A DNA stretch of 53,401 bases. It comes from Chloroflexota bacterium (GTDB lineage Bacteria; Chloroflexota; Chloroflexia; Thermomicrobiales; JADLAZ01). Under the pieces are notes generated by a model. It had not been told where the DNA came from and did not search any database. It saw only the letters and a list, made by a program, of their open reading frames with translations. The position numbers were made by a program, and so were the translations under genes. The DNA lies in assembly GCA_020849725.1 (NCBI GenBank), contig JADLAZ010000036.1, forward strand, positions 1 to 53,401, in the 5' to 3' direction. This document shows, piece by piece, positions 1 to 7,307 of this stretch (position 1 is the stretch's first letter; each line of letters begins with the position of its first letter).

Positions 1-907
1 CGACGCAGGGGGCGGCGAAGACGGCCGCCCGCCGGATGAGGTCGACAATCTCACGCTGCGGCCGCAGACCGGTAAACTCGATGACCGCTGCCAGACCGAG
101 GCGCTCGACCTGAGCGCGCAATGCGCCCTCCAGTTCGCCAGCACCGATGATCTGGCAGGTGAACGACCGGCCCCGCTCGGCCAGGAGCGCACTGGCATCG
201 ATCAGGTCGGCGAAGCCCTTCTTCTCCACGAGTCGGCCGACCGCCACGAGGTGCGGTGGCCGGTCAATCGGCGCGGTGTACGGGAATCGGTCCAACTCCA
301 GCCCGTTATAGATGCGCTCGACGTGGGCGGCGAGCGTGCCGTGAGCCGCCCGCAGGTAGTCGCGATTGTAGTCACTGACGGTCACGACAGCGGCCGCTTC
401 GCCCAGCTTGCGGCGCAGATCCTGCGGCTGGACGTCCAGGTGGAAGATGTCTTTGGCATGGGCCGTGAAGGAGTACGGCAGGCCGGCGAAGCGCGCCGCC
501 AGCCGCGTCACCGTCGTGGCGGTGCTGGCGAAGTGGGCGTGCAGATGGGTCAGGCCGCGCTCCCGTGCCGCCCGCGCCAGCCACAGCGCCTGGTAGACGT
601 CGCGGGCATCCTCCGCGCGCGCCGCCACTAGCTCTGGCCAGAGATCGGGCCGGGCGGCGCCGATCGCGCCCAGCGCAGCCCAGAAATCGCCGGCGTCCAA
701 GCTGGAGTGGGGCACGTAGTGGACGGGTGCCCGCACGCGCGCCAGCAGATCCTGGAAGTGGGAATCGGTCGGCGGGCGCAGCGCGAAAAGCTCGATGGCT
801 AGCCCGGCCGTCTCGTGGGCCAGCACCTCGGTGACGATGAAGGTCTCAGAGTAGCGCGGATAGACCTTGACGACGTAGCCGACGCGCGCCGCGTCAGGTG
901 GCAGCAT
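1..907 (-). CDS. GT4-type glycosyltransferase, 3' part cut off by window edge
   Basis: The reading frame opens at an ATG at 907 and runs off the left edge (about 302 codons visible). The N-terminal domain has 'HLHAHFAS' and 'SFTAHAKDIF', which resemble acceptor-side motifs of GT-B enzymes of the WcaL/EpsF kind. Then come 'NGLELDRF' and 'VAVGRLVEKKGFADLIDA', the usual start of the C-terminal nucleotide-sugar-binding domain of GT4 enzymes. The E-x7-E region would lie beyond the edge. It probably transfers a sugar to a lipid or growing glycan at the inner face of the membrane, but donor and acceptor cannot be told from sequence. The gene overlaps the preceding glycosyltransferase by 14 bp, so the two are almost certainly translated from one message. 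The family call is firm; the substrate is unknown. Confidence 0.88.
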   Translation of the reverse strand, partial: MLPPDAARVGYVVKVYPRYSETFIVTEVLAHETAGLAIELFALRPPTDSHFQDLLARVRAPVHYVPHSSLDAGDFWAALGAIGAARPDLWPELVAARAEDARDVYQALWLARAARERGLTHLHAHFASTATTVTRLAARFAGLPYSFTAHAKDIFHLDVQPQDLRRKLGEAAAVVTVSDYNRDYLRAAHGTLAAHVERIYNGLELDRFPYTAPIDRPPHLVAVGRLVEKKGFADLIDASALLAERGRSFTCQIIGAGELEGALRAQVERLGLAAVIEFTGLRPQREIVDLIRRAAVFAAPCV

Positions 908-2183
908 GGTGGACTCCTTCCAAAGGAAGCGGTGTGGGCGGCGCGGCGGAGCGTGCCGCGCCGTCGAGCAGGTCGGCCAGCAGCCGTGGCAGGCGCGTCA
1001 GGCCGTGCAGATCGATGCGCTCGCGCACGCGCGGCGGCGCTCCCGGGTCGCGCGCCAACCACGCTGTCAGGGCTGCCGGCGTGGCTGCCTCCGGCCGCAG
1101 CATGTCGACCAGGCCGAGGTCGCGCAGGCGTTCGGCGCGCACCAACTGCTCGCGCCGCGGGGTCATGCGGGGGACGATCAGGGCGTGCCTTTCGAAGGCC
1201 AACACCTCCCCGACCGTGTTGTAGCCGCCCATGGCGATGACGCGGTCGGCGCGACGAACGAGGCCGGTCAGTCCTGGCACGAAGTCGAGCATGCGCAGCC
1301 GTGGCTGCCCGGCCACCCGCGCGCGGACCCGCTCGCGCACGGGCGATGGCAAGTGGGGGCCGGCCACCAGCAGGCCGTTGGTCTCTGGCGGCAGCTCGGT
1401 CGCGGCGAAAGCCTCGGCCAGCAGCGCACCATCCTGACCGCCGCCGAGCAGGCAGAGTGCCAGGCGGCCGGGCGGTAGGCCGAGGTCGGCCAGCGGGTCG
1501 GCAGTGTCGTCGGCTGACCGGCGCCGGCTCTGGTCGAGGTAGCCGGTGTAGCGCAGCTTGGCCGCGATCGCCGGCCCGAAGCCGTATTCGCATACCGGGT
1601 CGTAGACGGTCGGGTCGCCATAGACCCAGATGGTGTCGTAGTAGCGGTGGATGGCATCCTCGTTGGCAATTCGACTCCACTCGCGCCGCACGGCGTGAGG
1701 CTCATCGAGGATGTCGCGCAGCCCGAGCACGCAGCGCGTTCGCCCGCCGCGCCGCAGCGTCGCCAGCGCCGACTCCAGCTCGCCGGCTGCGCCGCGCGGC
1801 ACGTTGTCGACGATGAGCACATCCGGGTCGAACGCCGTCAGCGCGGCCGCGAGCGTCGCGGCGCGCAGGCCGATCACCTGCGCCAGCGACAGCGCGAGAC
1901 GGCGCGCGTGATAGCTGCCATCGATGGACTTGCCCAGGGCTGGCAGAGTCAGGCAGTCGACACCGGAGGGTAGATCGAAGGCGGTTAGCTCGGGCGCACC
2001 GGCCAGCAGGAGGATGCTGGGTTGGATGGGGCAGTCAGCCAGCGCCTCGGCCACCAGCAGGTTCCGGCGCATGTGGCCGAGGCCCATCGTGTCGTGTGAG
2101 TAGAGCACGATGCGCGGTCGATCCCGTCCCGCCCATCCGCGACTACGGTCACCACCGTCAATCCGCGACAGCATGGGCCGCAT
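894..2183 (-). CDS. Predicted glycosyltransferase (COG4671-like, MGDG-synthase-type GT-B)
   Basis: A protein of 429 residues if it begins at the ATG at 2183, which has a strong site (GAGGAGGGA) just upstream; the open frame extends 30 codons further but without a better start. It opens with 'YSHDTMGLGHMRRNLLVAEAL', the glycine/histidine loop typical of MurG/MGDG-synthase-like GT-B enzymes, followed by 'DPDVLIVDNVPRG'. A C-terminal Rossmann half contains 'LCLLGGGQDG' and 'VIAMGGYNTVGEVLAF', the acceptor/donor loops of this family. It is likely a soluble or peripheral membrane enzyme that glycosylates a lipid or secondary metabolite. It overlaps the downstream GT4 gene by 14 bp, which suggests two successive sugar additions to one product. 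The substrate is not predictable. Confidence 0.85.
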   Translation of the reverse strand: MRPMLSRIDGGDRSRGWAGRDRPRIVLYSHDTMGLGHMRRNLLVAEALADCPIQPSILLLAGAPELTAFDLPSGVDCLTLPALGKSIDGSYHARRLALSLAQVIGLRAATLAAALTAFDPDVLIVDNVPRGAAGELESALATLRRGGRTRCVLGLRDILDEPHAVRREWSRIANEDAIHRYYDTIWVYGDPTVYDPVCEYGFGPAIAAKLRYTGYLDQSRRRSADDTADPLADLGLPPGRLALCLLGGGQDGALLAEAFAATELPPETNGLLVAGPHLPSPVRERVRARVAGQPRLRMLDFVPGLTGLVRRADRVIAMGGYNTVGEVLAFERHALIVPRMTPRREQLVRAERLRDLGLVDMLRPEAATPAALTAWLARDPGAPPRVRERIDLHGLTRLPRLLADLLDGAARSAAPPTPLPLEGVHHAAT

Positions 2184-2525
2184 CGTCCCTCCTCTGCTCC
2201 CGCGGGATGACGGGAACCACACACCGTGATCGCCGGTCAGGCGGCATGATCGCCCGTCCACCGAGCCAACCACGCCGGGTCCGCGGACGCTACGGTCAGT
2301 CTAGGCACGGCCCACTGCCCGCGGTACCGGCGAAGGTCGTGATCGCTCGCCCGACTTAGGTCAGGGACGGGCGCGGCTCAACCGCAGGAGCAATGTGCCC
2401 GCGCCAACGGCGGCACGCGGCCCAGCGCCACGACTCAGGCGGATGAGCGCCCCCGACCGTGGGGCGGCCACACGGGCTGGCAGCACGATCGCGGGCGGCA
2501 GATGCGCCGGTCGTCGGCGCCTGCC
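2184..2525. other. Intergenic stretch, no gene seen
   Basis: These 342 bases separate two minus-strand genes and should hold the promoter of the glycosyltransferase pair. Frames crossing it are Arg/Pro-rich GC artefacts. No convincing -35/-10 pair, hairpin or small gene was found. Confidence 0.5.
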
Positions 2526-3617
2526 TCAGTCGTCCGTGTCACTCTCACCGTCGTCACCATCGCGGTCACGGTCGTGGTCGTTGCTGCCTCGCTTGTCGTC
2601 GTCGTCAGGCTGCTGCTGACGGTCATCGTCGCCCGTGCCGCTCCCGCTGTTGTCACCAGATCGTGCTGATGGTGCGGGGCCGGTCGTGCCACGCTGCTCG
2701 CTGTCGTCGTCGCTGGCCTCATCCTCATCGTCGCCGGCTGCGTCGCCGTCCATGTCGCTGGCTCCGGCCGGAGGATCCACTTCGCCCTCAGCGTCATCAG
2801 CCGTGCCGGCAGGGCCATCGCTGGTATCGGTCGCGCTGGCGTCGTCGTCCGGCCCGGAGCCGCCGCCGTGCTCGTCCGCGTCGGCATCGCCCGCCTCGCG
2901 TGCGCCATCGGAGGCGGGGCTGCGCTCTGGCTCATCCAGCTCGGAGATGCCGCCTGTGTCATCCTGATCGTCTTGGACCTCGTCGCCGACACGCTCGTCG
3001 CTTTGCTCGTCCTCTCCCGTGCCGCCGGGGCCACGGTCCTGATCATGCTCGCCGACCCTGTCGTCGCCGTCGTCGCGGGCCTCGTCGCTGTCGCCGGTAT
3101 CGTCGTCCTGGGGGGTGGCGTCGCCGTCCGGGTCGGAGCCGCTGCTGCTGGAGTCGCGCCCAGAGCTGCCCGGCCCGCTGGTGCTGGAATCGGCTGCCGC
3201 GCCGCTGGCATGTCCATGACTGGCGCTGCCTGGCCCGCGATCGTCCGCATCATCCGCCGCGCGGGGCGCGGGCAGGGGGAGCAGCGTGGCTGGTGCGGGC
3301 GTGATGGGCACGGTCGGCATCATCGTCGGGATCGGCACGACCGCCGCCGCCACTGGCTCCAGTTGCAGCGGCAGCCCGGCGACCGGGCGCGCCACCGCAC
3401 GAATGGCCGCCCGGATCGGGGACAGCGCCACCGGCTCGGCCAGGTCGCTCGTGAGCAACAGGCTACCCAGCAGGGCGGTCAGCACGAGGACCACCGGCCC
3501 GCCGACCAGCAGGACGCGCTCGCCGGCGAGCCGATGAGCCGTGGTCCTGGTCAGCATGCTCACCAGCAGGCGCAGTCGAGTCCACCAGCAGTGCGCCATG
3601 GCTCTCGCCCGCCTCAT
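2526..3617 (-). CDS. Single-pass membrane protein with highly acidic low-complexity tail
   Basis: Taken from the ATG at 3617 (363 residues), just before a basic stretch and one hydrophobic segment ('VLLVGGPVVLVLTALLGSLL'); a longer frame to 3818 exists but its N-terminus looks non-coding. After the membrane segment and a Pro-rich linker ('PTMMPTVPITPAPA') the remaining roughly 240 residues are almost only Asp, Glu, Ser, Gly, Ala and Thr, with many D-D, D-x-D and S-G-S runs and no recognised domain. The basic flank before the segment predicts the tail lies outside the cell. Such tails can bind cations, stay unfolded, or serve as a charged surface layer. Two other frames over the same DNA are open because the codon pattern is repetitive, but they are His/Arg or Thr/Met-rich and less plausible. 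No function is assigned. Confidence 0.6.
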   Translation of the reverse strand: MRRARAMAHCWWTRLRLLVSMLTRTTAHRLAGERVLLVGGPVVLVLTALLGSLLLTSDLAEPVALSPIRAAIRAVARPVAGLPLQLEPVAAAVVPIPTMMPTVPITPAPATLLPLPAPRAADDADDRGPGSASHGHASGAAADSSTSGPGSSGRDSSSSGSDPDGDATPQDDDTGDSDEARDDGDDRVGEHDQDRGPGGTGEDEQSDERVGDEVQDDQDDTGGISELDEPERSPASDGAREAGDADADEHGGGSGPDDDASATDTSDGPAGTADDAEGEVDPPAGASDMDGDAAGDDEDEASDDDSEQRGTTGPAPSARSGDNSGSGTGDDDRQQQPDDDDKRGSNDHDRDRDGDDGESDTDD

Positions 3618-4051
3618 GGCCTGGTCATCTCCATCGCCCACCTTCCTCACCAGGGCCGTTGCCTGCGTGTGCCTGGTCGACGAGAGGCGGACCGCCCGGG
3701 TCGCGGCCGGGAGACCACCGGCCGTCCGGCGCCGCCATCGCACTGGGCCGCCGGACCGGCTGCCCCGAGATAGACCATACCACCTGATAGTCTTGGGCGG
3801 GCGCGCCGCCGGGATCACCGGCAGAGGTCGGGCGTATCGGCCCGACGAAAGTCAGGGGTCACGGTCAGTCGGTCTCGGACCTTGTGCAGATGTGGGGTGA
3901 CAGGCGAGATGGTAGAGTTGATCTCAGATGCCGGTCGAGCGTGCCCTGCCTCAACCCGCCCGGTCACGGCATCCCGAGCGTGGCGGCCGGCCGTGCTTGG
4001 TCGGACGGTACCCGTGCGGACGCGATGGTTCGCCCAGAGGTAGGTGCGGTC
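3618..4051. other. Divergent intergenic region, no gene seen
   Basis: These 434 bases lie between the minus-strand acidic membrane protein and the plus-strand histidine kinase and must hold both promoters. The kinase frame is open back to 3884, but that leader is Arg/Pro-rich and lacks a ribosome-binding site. No well-spaced promoter hexamers were found by eye. Confidence 0.45.
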
Positions 4052-5563
4052 ATGGCATCAGCGGCCACCGCCCGCAGCGCCGACGAGCACGTGGGACGCC
4101 ACACCACCGAGATGGTGGCCGCCCCCGAGCGTGCCCGCGCCTGGGAGGGCCTGACCCTCGCCCAGCACTACATGCTGGCGAGCCTGCTCGTCCTGGTGGT
4201 CAGCATGGCCGGCCTGGGCTGGTGGCTCGGACGCGAGATCGAGATGGGCGTCATCCAGCGCACGGCGGCGACGACCGCTGTCTATCTGGAGAGCTTCGTC
4301 GCGCCGCACCTGCAGACGCTCGACCAGTCGCCCACATTGACGCCCGAGCAGGTGGAGACACTCGACCGGCTGCTCTCCGAAACGCAGCTGGGGCGCCAGG
4401 TGATCTCCTTCAAGGTGTGGGGACCGGACGGTCGCATCATCTTCAGCCCCCTGCCAAGTGTGATGGGGCGCTCCTATCCCGTGACCGACGAGTTGGCACG
4501 TGCCTGGCGGGGAGAGTGGTCATCCGAGATTAGCAACCTGGAGGGCGAGGCGAACGCCGTCGAGCGCCAGCACGCGCCCCGCTTGCTGGTGACATACAGC
4601 CCCATCTACGCCGCCGGCAGCGAACGGGTCATCGCGGTGGCCGAGTTCTTCCAGCAAGTCGACGAGCTCCAGCGCGAGGTCGTCGATGCCCAGCGGCGGA
4701 GCTGGCTGATCGTCGGCCTGGCCGCAGTGGTCATGTATCTGCTCCTGGCCGGCATCGTCAAGCGCGGCAGCGACACGATCGGTCGCCAGCGCCGCGAACT
4801 CGAGGACAAGGTGAGGCTGCTGACCCACCTGCTGGCCAGCAATGAGGCGCTGAGCGAGAGAGTGCGGCTGGCCGCCAGCCGGACGGCCGCCCTCAACGAA
4901 CGCTTCCTGCGCCGCATTAGCGCCGAGCTGCACGATGGGCCGGCCCAGGACCTCTCGTATGCTCTGCTGCGGCTGGACAGCGTCGGCGCCGGCTGTGCTG
5001 CCGGTCATGAGGATTTGGCCAAGATCCAGATGTCGCTCGACCGCGCCATCCACCAGGTGCGCGCCATCTCGGCCGGGCTGCGCCTGCCCGAACTGGACCG
5101 GTTGACGCTGGCTGAGACGATCGAGCGGGTGGTCAAGCTGCACGAGCGACGCACCGAGACGCGCGTCGAGCTCCGGTGCGGCGAGCTGCCGGCCCAGGTG
5201 TCGCTGCCGCTCAAGATCACCACCTATCGTGTCATCGAGGAAGCACTCAACAACGCCTACCGGCATGGCGGCGGCCTCGGTCAGCGCGTCAGCATGCACG
5301 CGACGGCCGACCATCTCCACCTGCAACTGGCCGACCGGGGGCCGGGCTTCGGTGGTCCGTCGCCGGTCACCGGCGAGCAGCACCTCGGGCTGGTGGGCAT
5401 GCGCGAGCGCGTCGAGAGCCTCGGTGGTCTCTTCCGCATCGACAGCTCACCCGGCCGCGGGACGACCATCAGTGCCCGGCTGCCATGCCATGTCGCTGCC
5501 GCGCCAGAGCGGTCGGAGTGGCCGTGGGAGCAGGAGGGAGTGGCCAGCGATGACGGCCGCTGA
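4052..5563 (+). CDS. NarL-type sensor histidine kinase
   Basis: Begins at the ATG at 4052, preceded by AGAGG/TAGGTG; 503 residues. A first membrane segment (around residues 40-60, 'MLASLLVLVVSMAGLGWWL') and a second ('SWLIVGLAAVVMYLLLAGIV') enclose a periplasmic sensor region of about 160 residues with 'FKVWGPDGRIIFSP', reminiscent of PAS/Cache-like sensor folds. Next come a short coiled linker and a HisKA_3 dimerisation domain with the phosphorylatable His in 'ELHDGPAQDLSYALLRLD'. The HATPase_c domain has the N box 'EEALNNAYRHG' and glycine loops 'DRGPGFGG' and 'GLVGMRERV'. It autophosphorylates and passes the phosphate to the regulator encoded by the overlapping next gene. The signal is unknown; the pair sits between unrelated genes, so its regulon is not indicated by context. 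Confidence 0.93.
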   Translation: MASAATARSADEHVGRHTTEMVAAPERARAWEGLTLAQHYMLASLLVLVVSMAGLGWWLGREIEMGVIQRTAATTAVYLESFVAPHLQTLDQSPTLTPEQVETLDRLLSETQLGRQVISFKVWGPDGRIIFSPLPSVMGRSYPVTDELARAWRGEWSSEISNLEGEANAVERQHAPRLLVTYSPIYAAGSERVIAVAEFFQQVDELQREVVDAQRRSWLIVGLAAVVMYLLLAGIVKRGSDTIGRQRRELEDKVRLLTHLLASNEALSERVRLAASRTAALNERFLRRISAELHDGPAQDLSYALLRLDSVGAGCAAGHEDLAKIQMSLDRAIHQVRAISAGLRLPELDRLTLAETIERVVKLHERRTETRVELRCGELPAQVSLPLKITTYRVIEEALNNAYRHGGGLGQRVSMHATADHLHLQLADRGPGFGGPSPVTGEQHLGLVGMRERVESLGGLFRIDSSPGRGTTISARLPCHVAAAPERSEWPWEQEGVASDDGR

Positions 5564-6224
5564 TCCGGCGCGCGAACCGATCCGCGTGGTCATCGTCGAC
5601 GACCACGAGTTGCTGCGCGAGGGGGTCGCGCACACGCTGCAGGCCGCGCTCGACTTCGACGTGATCGGCCAGGGCGCCACGGCGGCGGAGGCCATCCGCC
5701 TGTGCTGCGACCTGCTGCCCGATGTGCTCCTGCTGGATATCACTATCCCCGGCGGCGGCTTGCCGGCGGCTCAGGCTATCGGCGATCTGTGTCCCGTGAC
5801 GAAGATCGTCATGCTGACCGTCTCGGAGCAGGAGGACGATGTTCTGACGGCGCTGAAGGCTGGCGCGCGCGCCTACGTGCTGAAGGGTGTGCCGGCGCAC
5901 CAGTTGATCAGCATCCTGCGCGATGTGGCGGCCGGTGAGGTGTGGGTGACGCCCAGCCTGGCGGCCAGCCTGCTTCAGGAGTTGAGCCGCCTGCCCGCGG
6001 TTCGCTCCGGCCAATCGCCGGCACCATCGCTGGCCGAGTTGACCGAGCGCGAGCGAGAGGTGCTTCAGCTAGTCGCCGCCGGCCACAGCAACAAAGAGAT
6101 CGGCCAGCAGCTGTCGCTGACCGAGAAGACGGTCAAGTACTACATGACCAACATCCTCCAGAAGCTCCAGGTGCGCAACCGCGTCGAGGCCGCGTTGCTC
6201 CTGCATCAGGCGGGCCTTGCCTGA
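5550..6224 (+). CDS. NarL/FixJ-family response regulator
   Basis: Begins at the ATG at 5550, overlapping the kinase gene by 14 bp, with GGAGGGAG upstream; 224 residues. The N-terminal receiver domain has the acidic pair in 'VVIVDDHELLREGV', the phospho-acceptor Asp in 'VLLLDITIPGG', the switch Thr in 'VMLTVSEQ' and the Lys in 'YVLKGVP'. The C-terminal LuxR-type helix-turn-helix reads 'LTEREREVLQLVAAGHSNKE', continuing through 'KTVKYYMTNIL'. It is a DNA-binding regulator activated by the partner kinase. Overlap and order make this a dedicated two-component pair. Its target genes cannot be inferred; neighbouring genes on either side run on the opposite strand. Confidence 0.95.
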   Translation: MTAADPAREPIRVVIVDDHELLREGVAHTLQAALDFDVIGQGATAAEAIRLCCDLLPDVLLLDITIPGGGLPAAQAIGDLCPVTKIVMLTVSEQEDDVLTALKAGARAYVLKGVPAHQLISILRDVAAGEVWVTPSLAASLLQELSRLPAVRSGQSPAPSLAELTEREREVLQLVAAGHSNKEIGQQLSLTEKTVKYYMTNILQKLQVRNRVEAALLLHQAGLA

Positions 6225-6292
6225 GCGTCTGGAGCAGGCAGATGGGCGCCGCGCAGCATCGATGATTCCTCGCGTGGCTGTGCGACGGGCAC

Positions 6293-6676
6293 TCAGGCCG
6301 ATGCATCTGCACCGCCCGAGTGAGCGAGGCGTTCCTGAACCAGCCGCAAGAGTACCGCGGCATTGCTGATCTCGCCCGCGTGCGATGCATAGACGAGCGT
6401 GACGGGAGTATGCCGCGCCCGCTCCGTCAAGCGGTCCAGGAGCGCTTGCGCTGCCGGATTTGCCAGTTCGCGCTCGTAGCGGGACTGGAACTCAGCCCAC
6501 TTTGCCGGGTCGTGACCGTACCAGCGTCGCAGGGTGGAGGAGGGTGCGATCTCTTTCTCCCAGGCGTCGAGCTTGGCCTTGACCTTGCTCTCGCCACGCG
6601 GCCAGAGCCGCTCGACGAGCACGCGATACCCGTCGGTCTCCGCGGCGGGATCATAGATGCGTTTCATTGCGATCAT
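6293..6676 (-). CDS. DUF488 family protein (YeaO-like)
   Basis: The ATG at 6676 has an ideal AGGAGG site; 127 residues, the usual size of the family. It shows the typical DUF488 pattern: 'MKRIYDPAAETDGYRVLVER' near the start, then 'LWPRG', a central 'W.KEIAPS..LRRWYGHDP..W..F..RY..EL', and the near-C-terminal 'VTLVYASHAGEISNAAVLL'. DUF488 proteins are small cytosolic proteins of unknown biochemical role, often near stress or redox genes. Here the gene follows a cupin-like protein and a molybdenum oxidoreductase on the same strand, which may mean a shared stress or redox context, but that is inference only. Confidence 0.85.
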   Translation of the reverse strand: MIAMKRIYDPAAETDGYRVLVERLWPRGESKVKAKLDAWEKEIAPSSTLRRWYGHDPAKWAEFQSRYERELANPAAQALLDRLTERARHTPVTLVYASHAGEISNAAVLLRLVQERLAHSGGADASA

Positions 6677-6793
6677 TGGGCCTCCTGTGATCGTCGGCGC
6701 CGGCGCTCGTCGTGGCCGGAGGTCTGGGTGGTGACGCGGTGAGTGTCGGCCGCCGACGTAGGTGGCCTGGCAGCATCCCCTCCCCCATGGCAA

Positions 6794-7234
6794 TCAATCT
6801 GCCGCGCCGACCTGTGCATCCGGCCAGGCGATCGTCAGCAGGAACGCGCTGTCCTCGATCGCCTCGACCTCGTGGGGGACATCGCGCTCCAGACTCACCA
6901 GCCGCCCTGCCGGCAGATCCATGACGTTCCCGGGGAGGCGCAGGCGCAACTGCCCCGTGAGCGTCTGGATGCTGATCGGCCCGGCCGCTCGATGGTCGGC
7001 TATCCGGCCACTGGCGCGCAGGGCGATGAGCACGATGCGAAGATCCAGCTCTTTGACCAACGTCTTGGCGATGCGGTCGTCGCCTCGCTGCCACGCTCGC
7101 TCTTCGTGCAATTGCGCCAGCTCACGGGAGAGATCGAAGGCTAGCGCCGTACCAGCCATCCGTTGGGGTGGGCGCTCGTCGGTTCCGGTCGTCTCACCGG
7201 CCTGATGCGGCTTGGGCAGATAGTCAGCATTCAT
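6794..7234 (-). CDS. Small cupin-like protein
   Basis: Begins at the ATG at 7234 with AAGGAGGAGGGAA upstream; 146 residues. The N-terminal half is charged and helical ('LSRELAQLHEERAWQRGDDRI'). The C-terminal half reads as one small beta barrel: 'ISIQTLTGQLRLRLPGNVMD', 'LPAGRLVSLERDVPHEVEAI', 'DSAFLLTIAWP'. This matches one-domain cupins (AraC-N/ChrR type), with His in 'DVPHEVEA' as a probable metal or ligand contact. Cupins of this kind often sense or modify small molecules in the cytosol. It lies 73 bp before the molybdopterin oxidoreductase gene's stop and about 117 bp from the DUF488 start, all on one strand, so co-transcription is likely. No specific ligand can be named. Confidence 0.72.
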   Translation of the reverse strand: MNADYLPKPHQAGETTGTDERPPQRMAGTALAFDLSRELAQLHEERAWQRGDDRIAKTLVKELDLRIVLIALRASGRIADHRAAGPISIQTLTGQLRLRLPGNVMDLPAGRLVSLERDVPHEVEAIEDSAFLLTIAWPDAQVGAAD

Positions 7235-7307
7235 GGTTCCCTCCTCCTTACGGATCGGCGCTGGCAAGTGAGCCGTTGCTCTCGCTCTGCCTGGGGCTGG
7301 ATAGCCG

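Noticed and set aside
2435..3304. Alternative open frames on both strands over the acidic-tail gene
   Set aside because: They are Thr/Met/Arg or His/Arg-rich with no domain; they exist because the GAC/GAT/TCG repeats leave several frames open.
4520..5383. 287-residue minus-strand frame over the histidine kinase
   Set aside because: Codon-mirror of the kinase; composition Gln/Ala/Val/Arg without motifs.
6219..6298. GCCTGAG/CTCAGGC inverted repeat at the ends of the response regulator and DUF488 genes
   Set aside because: Short arms with a 66-nt spacer that coincide with stop-codon sequences of both genes; likely chance rather than a terminator.
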